Source: Ureibacillus composti (GTDB taxonomy: Bacteria > Bacillota > Bacilli > Bacillales_A > Planococcaceae). From it: a DNA stretch of 64,000 nucleotides. Below, piece by piece: positions 56,688 to 64,000 of this stretch (position 1 is the first letter of the stretch; each line of letters begins with the position of its first letter). Location of the stretch: contig JAUCEP010000002.1 in NCBI GenBank assembly GCA_030348875.1, forward strand, positions 2,993,001 through 3,057,000, written 5' to 3'. A program made the translations under genes and the position numbers. The notes beneath the pieces were generated by a model. That model was not told the DNA's origin and ran no database searches. It was given only the letters and a program-made list of their open reading frames with translations.

Positions 56688-57200
56688 TTAATGACTTACA
56701 TGCAGTTTTTCATTTCGATTTTGTTTGTACTTTTTAATAAATGGAATAACATATCGATCTAAACCAACTTTACCAGCATTCATACCTGCAGCGATGATTA
56801 GTATTGACATAATAATATCAGTTGGATTGTGAGAAATTGCTCCGGCTAGTAAAAATGAAAAATTCATTACCATCGCAAAAAATGCAGCTGCTGTTGTTAA
56901 ACAGCCTAACATTAATCCTACTCCAACTAAAAACTCACCCCACGGAACCAAAACATTAAATAACTCTATATTTGGTAAGGCAACATTTTCTAAGAACTTT
57001 GTATACATATTAAATACCGGTGCACCATCTGGTCCTACAACAGGATTTTTTATTGCATTACCGATAAAGCCACTTGCATCAAATTGACCACTCGTAATTT
57101 TTCCCCATCCAGCTGTAAGGAAGCTATAACCTAAATATACTCTAACTAATGTAATAATCGTTGCAGCAATTGAATTATTTTTCCACCATTTATTTAACAT
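56688..57200 (-). CDS. DoxX family membrane protein
   Basis: 170 aa, four helices: VRVYLGYSFLTAGWGKITSGQFDASGFIG at the start and VPWGEFLVGVGLMLGCLTTAAAFFAMVMNFSFLLAGAISHNP are the DoxX signatures. DoxX proteins take part in thiol or quinol-linked redox. Has its own ribosome site and surrounding hairpins, so it is a separate unit inserted between efp and spoIIIAC, the place of spoIIIAA-AB in B. subtilis. Confidence 0.88.
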   Translation of the reverse strand: MLNKWWKNNSIAATIITLVRVYLGYSFLTAGWGKITSGQFDASGFIGNAIKNPVVGPDGAPVFNMYTKFLENVALPNIELFNVLVPWGEFLVGVGLMLGCLTTAAAFFAMVMNFSFLLAGAISHNPTDIIMSILIIAAGMNAGKVGLDRYVIPFIKKYKQNRNEKLHVSH

Positions 57201-57454
57201 AATGCTCTTCCCTTCTTTGTTGTTTTGTGTTTGTTAAATATGTATATAAAATACCACATTAAAAAAGGGATGATATATTTTTATCATTCAGTTCATATAT
57301 TTGCAAAAAAGTTATGTATCTTTCTTGAAATATTTTATACATAGGTCTTTTTACTATAAATTTAATTATAATTTACCAATTACATACTACTCGTTAACAT
57401 ACAAAAATTATCATTTCTATACTTAGTAAAGCGCAAAACCGTGTACAATTTGAT
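57201..57454. other. AT-rich intergenic region upstream of doxX
   Basis: About 250 bp holding the doxX promoter. A small inverted repeat (TGATA / TATCA around 57270-57290) is the only structure noticed. No gene, and no remnant of spoIIIAA or spoIIIAB recognised. Confidence 0.5.
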
Positions 57455-57507
57455 TTCAAAAAAAAAAAAAACTCGAAGAAAATTTCCATTTCTTCAAGTT
57501 TTTTTAT
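57455..57507 (-). terminator. Terminator after efp
   Basis: ACTTGAAGAA / TTCTTCGAGT stem followed by a run of 14 T on the minus strand. Confidence 0.9.
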
Positions 57508-57508
57508 A

Positions 57509-58066
57509 TTATCCACGTGATACGTATGAACCATCACTTGTATTAATAATTAATTTATCGCCTTCGTTTACGAAGAATGGAACCTGAACAACTAATCCAG
57601 TTTCAAGCGTTGCTGGTTTAGATCCACCAGAAGCAGTATCTCCTTTAATTCCTGGTTCTGTTTCTGTTACTACAAGAGTTACAGTGTTTGGTAATTCGAT
57701 ACCTAACATTTCACCTTGATATGACTGAATGTAAACTTCCATGTTTTCAAGAAGATATTTTAATTCATCTTCAATTTGTGCACTTGCAAGTTCTGTTTGC
57801 TCATAAGATTCCATGTCCATAAATACATGCGAATCACCTTGAGCATATAAGTATTGCATTTTACGGTTATCAATTTGAGCTTTTTCTACCTTTTCTCCAG
57901 CACGGAAAGTTTTTTCTTGAACGTTTCCATTACGTAAGTTACGTAATTTTGAGCGTACAAATGCAGCCCCTTTACCTGGTTTAACGTGTTGGAAATCCAT
58001 TACACGGTATAATTGGCCATCAATTAAAACTGTAAGGCCTGTACGGAAGTCGTTTACTGAAATCAT
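57509..58066 (-). CDS. efp: Translation elongation factor P
   Basis: 185 aa, three beta-barrel domains. [19 protein letters not shown] carries the tip lysine Lys32 that is modified (5-aminopentanol in B. subtilis). [28 protein letters not shown] is the C-terminal signature. It rescues ribosomes at polyproline. GGAGG precedes the ATG; 13-bp gap from the peptidase. Confidence 0.95.
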   Translation of the reverse strand: MISVNDFRTGLTVLIDGQLYRVMDFQHVKPGKGAAFVRSKLRNLRNGNVQEKTFRAGEKVEKAQIDNRKMQYLYAQGDSHVFMDMESYEQTELASAQIEDELKYLLENMEVYIQSYQGEMLGIELPNTVTLVVTETEPGIKGDTASGGSKPATLETGLVVQVPFFVNEGDKLIINTSDGSYVSRG

Positions 58067-58079
58067 GGGTATTCCTCCA

Positions 58080-59141
58080 TTATAAAATAATTAGTTCTTT
58101 TTTCGAATGAGTTAATTTTTCATTTCCTGTTTCTGTAATTACAATATCGTCTTCAATACGTACGCCACCAATTCCAGGTAAATAAATACCAGGCTCAACT
58201 GTTACAACCATATTAGGCTGTAACAATGTATCAGAACGGAAAGATAAAGCTGGTCCCTCATGCACTTCAAGGCCAATGCCATGACCAGTTGAGTGTCCAA
58301 ATGCTTCACCGTATCCTTTTGAAGTTAAATAATCACGAGCGATTGAATCAGCCTGAATTCCAGTCATACCGGGACCAACTTGTTCCACCGCTAATAATTG
58401 TGATTGCAAAACAATATCGTACATTTCTTTTAATTGATCTGAAGGTTCCCCTACTGCAATTGTGCGTGTAATATCTGAAACGTATCCATTATAGAGTGCA
58501 CCAAAATCAAGAGTTACTAAATCGCCTTTTTCTATCACCTTATCTGTTGCCACTCCATGCGGTAATGCAGATCGCACACCACTAGCAACGATTGTGTCAA
58601 AAGAAGACGCCGTAGCCCCTTGTTTACGCATGAAAAATTCTAGTTCATTCGATACTTCAAGTTCAGTTAAACCTGGCTTAATAAAGCCAAGAATGTGTGT
58701 AAATGCATGATCGGCAATTTCACATGCAACCTTAATAATATTAATCTCTTGTTCAGTCTTAATCAAGCGAATTTTTTCAATTACCCCAGAAACCGGTATT
58801 AAATCTGCTTTTAATAAACTTTTATAAGTTTCAAACATACCGTATGTCATTGTATCTTTTTCAAAACCAATTGTTTTTATACGCAATTGTTCAGTTTGCT
58901 TTGCAACTTCTTTCGCTAAAACACCTTCATGTTGTATTATACGGAAGTCTTTAACTTGTTTTTTTGCTTGTTCTGTATAGCGAAAATCTGTTATGAATAC
59001 TGCATCGTCTTTTGATACAATTGCAACACCAGCAGTCCCAGTAAAGTCTGTCATATATCGACGGTTAAACTCATTTGTAATTAGTAACCCGTCAATATTA
59101 AGATTGATCATCTCTTTACGCAATTTTTCTAATTTTATCAT
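58080..59141 (-). CDS. papA: Xaa-Pro aminopeptidase family (YqhT/PapA)
   Basis: 353 aa creatinase-fold M24 peptidase. Metal ligands visible: [19 protein letters not shown] (two Asp), [17 protein letters not shown] (His), [20 protein letters not shown] (two Glu). Splits the first residue from X-Pro peptides. The conserved neighbour of efp. Confidence 0.92.
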   Translation of the reverse strand: MIKLEKLRKEMINLNIDGLLITNEFNRRYMTDFTGTAGVAIVSKDDAVFITDFRYTEQAKKQVKDFRIIQHEGVLAKEVAKQTEQLRIKTIGFEKDTMTYGMFETYKSLLKADLIPVSGVIEKIRLIKTEQEINIIKVACEIADHAFTHILGFIKPGLTELEVSNELEFFMRKQGATASSFDTIVASGVRSALPHGVATDKVIEKGDLVTLDFGALYNGYVSDITRTIAVGEPSDQLKEMYDIVLQSQLLAVEQVGPGMTGIQADSIARDYLTSKGYGEAFGHSTGHGIGLEVHEGPALSFRSDTLLQPNMVVTVEPGIYLPGIGGVRIEDDIVITETGNEKLTHSKKELIIL

Positions 59142-59155
59142 CTATTATTCCCTTC

Positions 59156-59584
59156 CTAATGTTCTAAAAATTTTCTTAATGCAAGTTCGTACCCAAAAGT
59201 TCCAAGGCCACTAATTTGTCCAATACATTCAGCCGCCAATAATGATTTATGACGGAAGCTCTCTCGTTTATGTATGTTAGAAATGTGCACTTCAATAACC
59301 GGCACATTTACTGCTGCAATGGCGTCTCGAAGTGCAACACTTGTATGCGTATAAGCTCCAGGATTAAAGACAATTCCGTTTACCCCTGTATCTTCTGCTT
59401 CATGGATCCAATCTATTAGTTCCCCTTCATGATTGGATTGTCGAAAATCAACAGTAGAGCTAAATTGTTCTGCTAGCAGCACTAGCCTTGATTTAATATC
59501 CTCTAATGTTTCCTTTCCATAAATTTCAGGTTCACGTTTACCTAATCGATTTAAATTCGGTCCATTTAGCACTAGTAATTTCAT
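59156..59584 (-). CDS. aroQ: 3-dehydroquinate dehydratase, type II
   Basis: 142 aa. [22 protein letters not shown] at the N-terminus, [16 protein letters not shown], and [17 protein letters not shown] with the catalytic His are diagnostic. Third step of the shikimate pathway. GGAGC site; followed by papA and efp in the same transcript. Confidence 0.95.
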   Translation of the reverse strand: MKLLVLNGPNLNRLGKREPEIYGKETLEDIKSRLVLLAEQFSSTVDFRQSNHEGELIDWIHEAEDTGVNGIVFNPGAYTHTSVALRDAIAAVNVPVIEVHISNIHKRESFRHKSLLAAECIGQISGLGTFGYELALRKFLEH

Positions 59585-59619
59585 GTAAAAAGCTCCTTAT
59601 TTGCATATATTTCCTTTCT

Positions 59620-60078
59620 TTATTTTATCACAGTGTCTTTATAGGGCAACTTATTTCGTTTCTCGAAGTGTGCTGCTTTGAAATGATAAGTTGCTGTTTC
59701 AAATACAAATCGAGAAGTCATTACAACGGTAACAATAAATGGAATTGATAACTTTTTAAAGGAAGATAGTTCAGCTGGTAAATCTTTTATGATCCATTCA
59801 GCTAATAGTGCAATTACACCTCCGATTACAAGTGATGTTACAAATGGTGGAACTAACGCTACATACTGCATGATTAAGTACAAAATAAAAATAATAATAA
59901 AGAGGACAATCAGTAAAAAGAACCATCGAACTAAACCATGACTTTGCTCTAGTACCCCCCATTTCTCTGAATATCCGACTGGATTCCATTTAATAAAATG
60001 AAATAAGTGTAAAAGTTTAAGCCCAATGGCAAGAAAAATTGATGCTGCCAAACTAGTCATAAATGCTAAGTAAAACAT
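59620..60078 (-). CDS. yqhR: YqhR family membrane protein
   Basis: 152 aa, four helices; WNPVGYSEKWGV and VTVVMTSRFVFETATYHF are found in YqhR proteins. ATG at 60078 is best placed behind AAGGCGG; the GTG three codons earlier overlaps it. Function unknown. Divergent from yqhQ, as in B. subtilis. Confidence 0.82.
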   Translation of the reverse strand: MFYLAFMTSLAASIFLAIGLKLLHLFHFIKWNPVGYSEKWGVLEQSHGLVRWFFLLIVLFIIIFILYLIMQYVALVPPFVTSLVIGGVIALLAEWIIKDLPAELSSFKKLSIPFIVTVVMTSRFVFETATYHFKAAHFEKRNKLPYKDTVIK

Positions 60079-60210
60079 AAAATACACCGCCTTTTTTCAA
60101 ACAGTTTCACCAATAAATAATTTTCATATGCGTACCCGTAGTGCTTTTTATAAAAATTTAGTACAATAAGAACATTCCTATATTCATATTTTAAGAGAGT
60201 GGTGTAAATA

Positions 60211-61146
60211 TTGAGCAGTCAAACACCTGTGTATGGAGGACAAGCACTTTTAGAAGGTGTCATGTTTGGAGGAAAAGACCATACCGTAGCAGCTATTCGT
60301 AGAAATGACAATTCGATAGATTATTTTTATGCAAAAAAAGAAAAAAAACCAATTTATCAAAAGCTAAAAAAGATTCCTTTTGTCCGTGGGAATATTGCTT
60401 TACTTGAATCAGCAGGTCTTGGATCGCGTCATTTACAGTTTGCAAGTGACCGTTATGAGGTAACCCCAGGAGAAGAAGAAGAGAACGAACAAGAACTTTC
60501 AAAACTACAAATGATTCTAGGTGTCGCTGTCGTCGGTATCCTATCATTTCTATTTGGTAAGTTTGTCTTTACATTAGTACCTGTATTTTTGGCAGAATTA
60601 TTTTCTCCCTGGGTTTCTGGAAAAACTGGACAAATCTTATTAGAAACTGGTTTTAAGTTAATATTATTGTTAGTATACCTATATTTTATATCTTTAACGC
60701 CAATTATTAAACGCGTTTTCCAATACCATGGTGCTGAACATAAAGTTATTAACTGCCATGAGGCTGGTTTGGAATTAACAGTAGAGAATGTTCAAAAACA
60801 ATCCCGTTTACATTATCGTTGTGGATCTAGTTTCATTTTGTTTACGGTTATTATTGGGATGTTTGTATATTTCTTCTTCCCAACCGATCCACTTTGGTTA
60901 CGTGTTGTCATTCGAATCTTACTTATACCTGTAGTGTTAGGAATTTCATTCGAAGTTTTACAAGCAACAAATGCTGTACGTGACATTCCTGTATTAAAAT
61001 ACTTAGGTTATCCAGGACTATGGTTACAACTGTTAACAACAAAAGAGCCACAGGATGATATGGTAGAAGTATCAATTGCATCATTTAAAAAGTTACATGA
61101 AATTGAAAAAGATCCAATGGTAATTAATGACATTAACCATGACTAA
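60211..61146 (+). CDS. yqhQ: YqhQ / DUF1385 membrane protein
   Basis: 311 aa. VYGGQALLEGVMFGG at the start, QYHGAEHKVINCHEAGLELTVENVQKQSRLHYRCGSSFI in the centre are the DUF1385 hallmarks with conserved His/Cys. Four or more helices. Starts at TTG behind AGAGAGTGG. Function unclear; reported to affect growth and cell-envelope traits in relatives. Confidence 0.9.
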   Translation: MSSQTPVYGGQALLEGVMFGGKDHTVAAIRRNDNSIDYFYAKKEKKPIYQKLKKIPFVRGNIALLESAGLGSRHLQFASDRYEVTPGEEEENEQELSKLQMILGVAVVGILSFLFGKFVFTLVPVFLAELFSPWVSGKTGQILLETGFKLILLLVYLYFISLTPIIKRVFQYHGAEHKVINCHEAGLELTVENVQKQSRLHYRCGSSFILFTVIIGMFVYFFFPTDPLWLRVVIRILLIPVVLGISFEVLQATNAVRDIPVLKYLGYPGLWLQLLTTKEPQDDMVEVSIASFKKLHEIEKDPMVINDINHD

Positions 61147-61147
61147 G

Positions 61148-61188
61148 TGAACTCGAGTTTAGCCTTATGCTAAACTCGAGTTTTTGTT
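61148..61188 (+). terminator. Terminator after yqhQ
   Basis: Perfect 14-bp stem AACTCGAGTTTAGC / GCTAAACTCGAGTT with loop CTTAT, then TTTGTTTG. Confidence 0.9.
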
Positions 61189-61298
61189 TGTAAGTCTTTT
61201 CCGTAAGTATAATTATATCAAAAAAACTTTTTCCTCTTATTTACATAATGTTATAAATTAGATAAGATTACCGTATTATTCGCATAGGGGATTATCAG

Positions 61299-62063
61299 AT
61301 GGAAATTGATATTGTAAAAATTATTGTATTAATCTTTTTTGGATTTGTAGGCGCTTTTATCAATGCGATTGTTGGAGGTGGTGGCCTTATTACGCTTCCA
61401 GCCCTTCTTTCTGTGGGTCTTCCCCCTTCAGCTGCTATTGCAACGAATAAACTTGCAGCTTCAATGGGAAATTTCACAAGCTCTTTAACTTTTTTAAAAG
61501 CAGGAAAAATTGATTTAAAATTAATTGGACCAATCTTGCCACTTGTATTTATCTTTTCTATGATTGGTGCTTGGACTGTACATCTTATGCCACCTCAAAT
61601 GTTAAAGCCTCTAGTTATTATCATGTTAATTGTCGTGTTAATTTACACTTCATTAAAGAAAGATTGGGGTCAACTTGAAAATCGAAAAGAATTCACTTGG
61701 AGAAGAGGTATTCTATTTTTCTCCGGAATCGTTTTACTTGGTTTTTATGATGGGTTTTTCGGGCCCGGGACTGGTTCTTTTATTATCTTTATCTTTTTAA
61801 TTATGGGCTTTGATTTTTTAAAAGCAGCTGGGAATGCCAAGTTATTGAACTTTATAAGTAATTTAGCTGCCTTGATTATGTTTTTAATATTAGGGGAAGT
61901 TAATTATACATATGGTTTTATTATGGGGTTATCTATGATTGCAGGTGCATTTATTGGAACAAGATTCGCCTTAAAGAAAGGCGCTACCTTTGTACGTGTT
62001 CTTTTTATAGTAATGACGATTATTTTAATTATCAAAAATATTTATGATTACTTTTCTGAATAA
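61299..62063 (+). CDS. TSUP/TauE-SafE family transporter
   Basis: 254 aa, about 8 helices. GFVGAFINAIVGGGGLITLPALLSVGLPPSAAIATNKLAAS at the N-terminus and GFYDGFFGPGTGSFIIF in the second half are the duplicated TSUP motif. It exports sulfite or organosulfonates, or moves other anions; substrate unknown. Own promoter region; terminator-like repeat element follows. Confidence 0.9.
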   Translation: MEIDIVKIIVLIFFGFVGAFINAIVGGGGLITLPALLSVGLPPSAAIATNKLAASMGNFTSSLTFLKAGKIDLKLIGPILPLVFIFSMIGAWTVHLMPPQMLKPLVIIMLIVVLIYTSLKKDWGQLENRKEFTWRRGILFFSGIVLLGFYDGFFGPGTGSFIIFIFLIMGFDFLKAAGNAKLLNFISNLAALIMFLILGEVNYTYGFIMGLSMIAGAFIGTRFALKKGATFVRVLFIVMTIILIIKNIYDYFSE

Positions 62064-62078
62064 GTTAAAATTGAAAAA

Positions 62079-62310
62079 AGCGGCATAATCCCTTTGATAT
62101 GGATTATGTAGCTTTGGAATAAAGTTTGATCAAAAATACCTCACAAACCTACATCTTACGTAAAATTAAAAGAACTCGTTTTGAAAAAAAGTTTGATCAA
62201 AACGGGTTCTTTCTTTGTAAAACACTTCACAGCTTTTGTAATAAAGTTTGATAATTACTATAATTCGATCTTCAGCGATCGCGCCCTTTTCTGGAATAAA
62301 GGCCAGCTTC
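62079..62310 (-). repeat. Intergenic repeat element with four internal ~20-bp copies and a terminal hairpin
   Basis: On the minus strand the unit TTGATCAAACTTTATTCCA recurs in whole or part at about 62284-62303, 62233-62256, 62178-62204 and 62112-62137, spaced 53-67 bp. The third copy sits inside a larger hairpin (GAACCCGTTTT / AAAACGAGTTC) and the element ends with CATAATCC / GGATTATG followed by TTTTTTC, a terminator for the sigma/anti-sigma operon. Such arrays look like dispersed intergenic elements of Bacillales; the family is recalled, not checked. No protein-coding potential. It accounts for the whole 300-bp gap. Confidence 0.6.
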
Positions 62311-62365
62311 TATTAGCTGGTTTGTGTAATACTCGATAATGCAAAATAATATTATTTATTTTATC

Positions 62366-63304
62366 CTAATAATTTTCAATGACTCCTCCAAGTGAAGAAG
62401 CTTTAATCTTAGGATTCTCAAGGATTTCTTCTAATTCATCCTTCGTTCCATAAACGACCACCCCTAATATTTCTACATCCTCTAACTTAATATCTTTCAT
62501 CTTGTTAAAAGCTTTTTGGTGATTGGGGGAAATACTCATTTGCAGTAATTCTAAAAAGTGTTCATACTCACCTTCTAAATCATGAGTTGAAATATAAGGC
62601 GTGTTTATTGAGAAGCCTAGTGCATCTTTTTCACTAATAAATGTTGAAGACCAATCGTTTTCTTTTGCCTCTTGTTGAAACTCGTTTAATTGTTCATTAC
62701 TATAAGTGTCTATCCAAAACCATGTCATTTCGGGAAGTTGTATGAAAAGTTCACTGGGTTTGTAAGGCTGATCAAAGGAAAGTGCCACTTCATAAATTTT
62801 ATCCCCTTGCATACGCTCAATCAGTTCTTCATCATCTTTATATTTTTGATAGGATACATTCGGATGGAAAAACATCATTTCTCGCCAACCATTTTCTTTA
62901 TAGCCAAATTGCCAATCTTCACCTGTAATACCTATTCTGCCACCTGAGCCTCTAGATATTAAAACAGATGGAACTAGACCAAATGAGTATTGTTTTCGTT
63001 CGATAACGACCGGTTTGATTTTAAAGTCTTTCGAAATTTCATAGTTGCTTATTCCACCTAATAAACCTCTTGAATCTACGGTTTCACTTATGTAACCGTT
63101 TGGCATGCTTAGACGGACATAAGCATCCCACTGCTTAAATGCCTTTTGACTATAGTGTGCTGAAATTGCAGAATTAGCTATGTTTAAAACTACGAATACC
63201 ACGATAGAAATAATAATAACGGTAATGATTGTCTTCAATTTCCCTCTTCTTACTGCTTTCTTGATCTTCTTTTCATCAAAAAGATCATCTGAAAAATCAT
63301 TCAT
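62366..63304 (-). CDS. Anti-sigma factor (Sigma_reg_N / Sigma_reg_C)
   Basis: 312 aa. The start DLFDEKKIKKAVRRGKLKTI followed by one membrane helix (about 28-45) is the N-terminal anti-sigma signature; the rest (WDAYVRLSMPNGYISETVDSRGLLGG, YSNEQLNEFQQEAKEN, ILGVVVYGTKDELEEIL) is the extracellular C-terminal sensor domain. Overlaps the sigma gene by 8 nt, so the pair is coupled and the protein should hold the sigma factor inactive at the membrane. Confidence 0.87.
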   Translation of the reverse strand: MNDFSDDLFDEKKIKKAVRRGKLKTIITVIIISIVVFVVLNIANSAISAHYSQKAFKQWDAYVRLSMPNGYISETVDSRGLLGGISNYEISKDFKIKPVVIERKQYSFGLVPSVLISRGSGGRIGITGEDWQFGYKENGWREMMFFHPNVSYQKYKDDEELIERMQGDKIYEVALSFDQPYKPSELFIQLPEMTWFWIDTYSNEQLNEFQQEAKENDWSSTFISEKDALGFSINTPYISTHDLEGEYEHFLELLQMSISPNHQKAFNKMKDIKLEDVEILGVVVYGTKDELEEILENPKIKASSLGGVIENY

Positions 63305-63803
63305 GTAGCTCCCTCCACTTCTTTTGAAATTCTTTTCTTGCCCGAAATAAATAAGTCCTGACCGTTTCTTCCTTCATGCCCAGTAACAAAGCAATCTCTT
63401 TATAACTAAGTTCCAGTTCATATTTTAATAGTAAAAGCTGCTTAAAAATTTCTTGAATAAGGTCTAAAACAAGTGCGATTTCATGATTCATTTCGATCGT
63501 TAATATACTCAGTTCCGTATCCTGGTCATTAGCAAAATTGTTCCAAAAATGATCATCGTCGATTGAAATGGATTGTTCCTTGCCCCGTTTCCTTAACAGT
63601 TTTTTAAATTCATTCATGGAAATCGTAAAAATATAGGAAAGTGCTTTATCGGAAGGAACACCACTGCTATAAGCAATGAATTTCGTATAGCTTTCTTGAA
63701 CAATATCTTCTGCATCTTCATGACTACAGCCGTTCTTTTTTAAATAAAAATAAATCATCTTTGCTTGTTTCTTATATATCTCCAACAAAAGATGCGAATC
63801 CAT
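63297..63803 (-). CDS. ECF-type RNA polymerase sigma factor
   Basis: 168 aa. Region 2 (CSHEDAEDIVQESYTKFIAY) and region 4 (LSYKEIALLLGMKEETVRTYLFRARKEF) identify an extracytoplasmic-function sigma factor. AAAGGAG precedes the ATG. Its regulator follows. The identity among SigM/V/W/Y types cannot be set from sequence alone. Confidence 0.9.
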   Translation of the reverse strand: MDSHLLLEIYKKQAKMIYFYLKKNGCSHEDAEDIVQESYTKFIAYSSGVPSDKALSYIFTISMNEFKKLLRKRGKEQSISIDDDHFWNNFANDQDTELSILTIEMNHEIALVLDLIQEIFKQLLLLKYELELSYKEIALLLGMKEETVRTYLFRARKEFQKKWRELHE

Positions 63804-63833
63804 AGGAACTCCTTTCTAAAGCCTTCACTACTA

Positions 63834-63863
63834 AAGAGTCTCTTTCCATCAAAAAGTTTACAA
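63834..63863 (-). promoter_or_regulatory. Candidate ECF promoter before the sigma gene
   Basis: On the minus strand TGTAAAC (-35-like), about 15 nt, GACTCT (-10-like), about 35-60 bp before the start: the AAC plus GTC-type pattern of autoregulated ECF sigma genes. Visual match only. Confidence 0.35.
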
Positions 63864-63965
63864 GAAAGTAAAAAAATTTTTCAAATGGAAGATCCTCGCT
63901 TAACATTTAAGTGATTAAAAATAGAATGAAAGATTATGTATTGATACCTAGCATACGCGCTTTAA

Positions 63966-64000
63966 TAAAATAAAAAAAGCCACTCTTCTATTGAAGAATA
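63966..64000 (-). terminator. Partial terminator at the window edge
   Basis: AGAAGAGTGGC followed by TTTTTTTATT on the minus strand is the 3' arm and T-run of a hairpin; the 5' arm lies past 64000. It ends a gene outside the window. Confidence 0.5.

Noticed and set aside
57455-57472. Run of 14 A as a slippery or phase-variable tract
   Set aside because: It lies in the T-run of the efp terminator, outside any coding sequence, so length changes would not alter a protein.

Overview
The window is chromosomal DNA of a low-GC, endospore-forming member of the Bacillales. Gene order matches the Bacillus subtilis block yqhQ-yqhR-aroQ-papA-efp-spoIIIA-accBC-yqhY-nusB-folD-xseAB-ispA-dxs-tlyA-argR-recN-spoIVB-spo0A-yqiK-yqzF-bcd-lpdV-bkd-brxB-yqjA-mce-pccB-yqjE. 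Protein divergence, a methylmalonyl-CoA mutase module and compact sporulation proteins suggest Planococcaceae (Lysinibacillus/Solibacillus/Viridibacillus-like); that family placement is inference. Nearly all genes lie on the minus strand, so the conserved block reads from right to left. No rRNA, tRNA, CRISPR array, insertion sequence or intact prophage was seen.

Positions 1-10400 are accessory: a cut gene start that looks like signal peptidase I, a GNAT acetyltransferase, two NADPH-dependent FMN reductases with an MhqR-type quinone-sensing regulator, an SRPBCC/ArsR pair, an FUSC-type exporter, a luciferase-like monooxygenase, small membrane proteins, a CrcB fluoride-channel pair and a DedA protein. 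Positions 10400-27900 hold a catabolic block: leucine dehydrogenase and the branched-chain 2-oxoacid dehydrogenase complex produce acyl-CoAs, a carboxyltransferase and epimerase produce (R)-methylmalonyl-CoA, and MutA/MutB with the GTPase MeaB make succinyl-CoA. A CodY-like box precedes bcd and a near-perfect cre (CcpA) site overlaps the predicted mutA promoter. This block also carries the 30-residue Prli42 microprotein, the bacilliredoxin BrxB, and a YqjA homologue that appears to start at ATT.

Positions 28200-45600 are the conserved core: glycerophosphodiesterase, FapA, a lone phage-type holin, spo0A with 0A boxes, spoIVB, recN, argR, tlyA, dxs, ispA, xseB, xseA, folD and nusB, then an inserted glpK-tlp pair, then yqhY. 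Positions 45750-51500 are a second insertion between yqhY and accC: a luciferase-like monooxygenase and a tripartite-like efflux operon (HlyD, DHA2 MFS, lipoprotein HlyD) with a divergent TetR regulator and a candidate operator.

The most notable locus is the spoIIIA operon (53706-56437). It begins at spoIIIAC directly behind a sigma-E-like promoter. spoIIIAA (ATPase) and spoIIIAB are absent from their usual place, where a doxX gene sits instead. SpoIIIAF is reduced to a 45-residue two-helix peptide coupled to spoIIIAE by a TTGA overlap, and SpoIIIAE and SpoIIIAG are much shorter than in B. subtilis. This looks like a minimised form of the mother-cell-to-forespore channel. The right end carries efp, papA, aroQ, yqhR, yqhQ, a TSUP transporter, an intergenic repeat element and an ECF sigma/anti-sigma pair.
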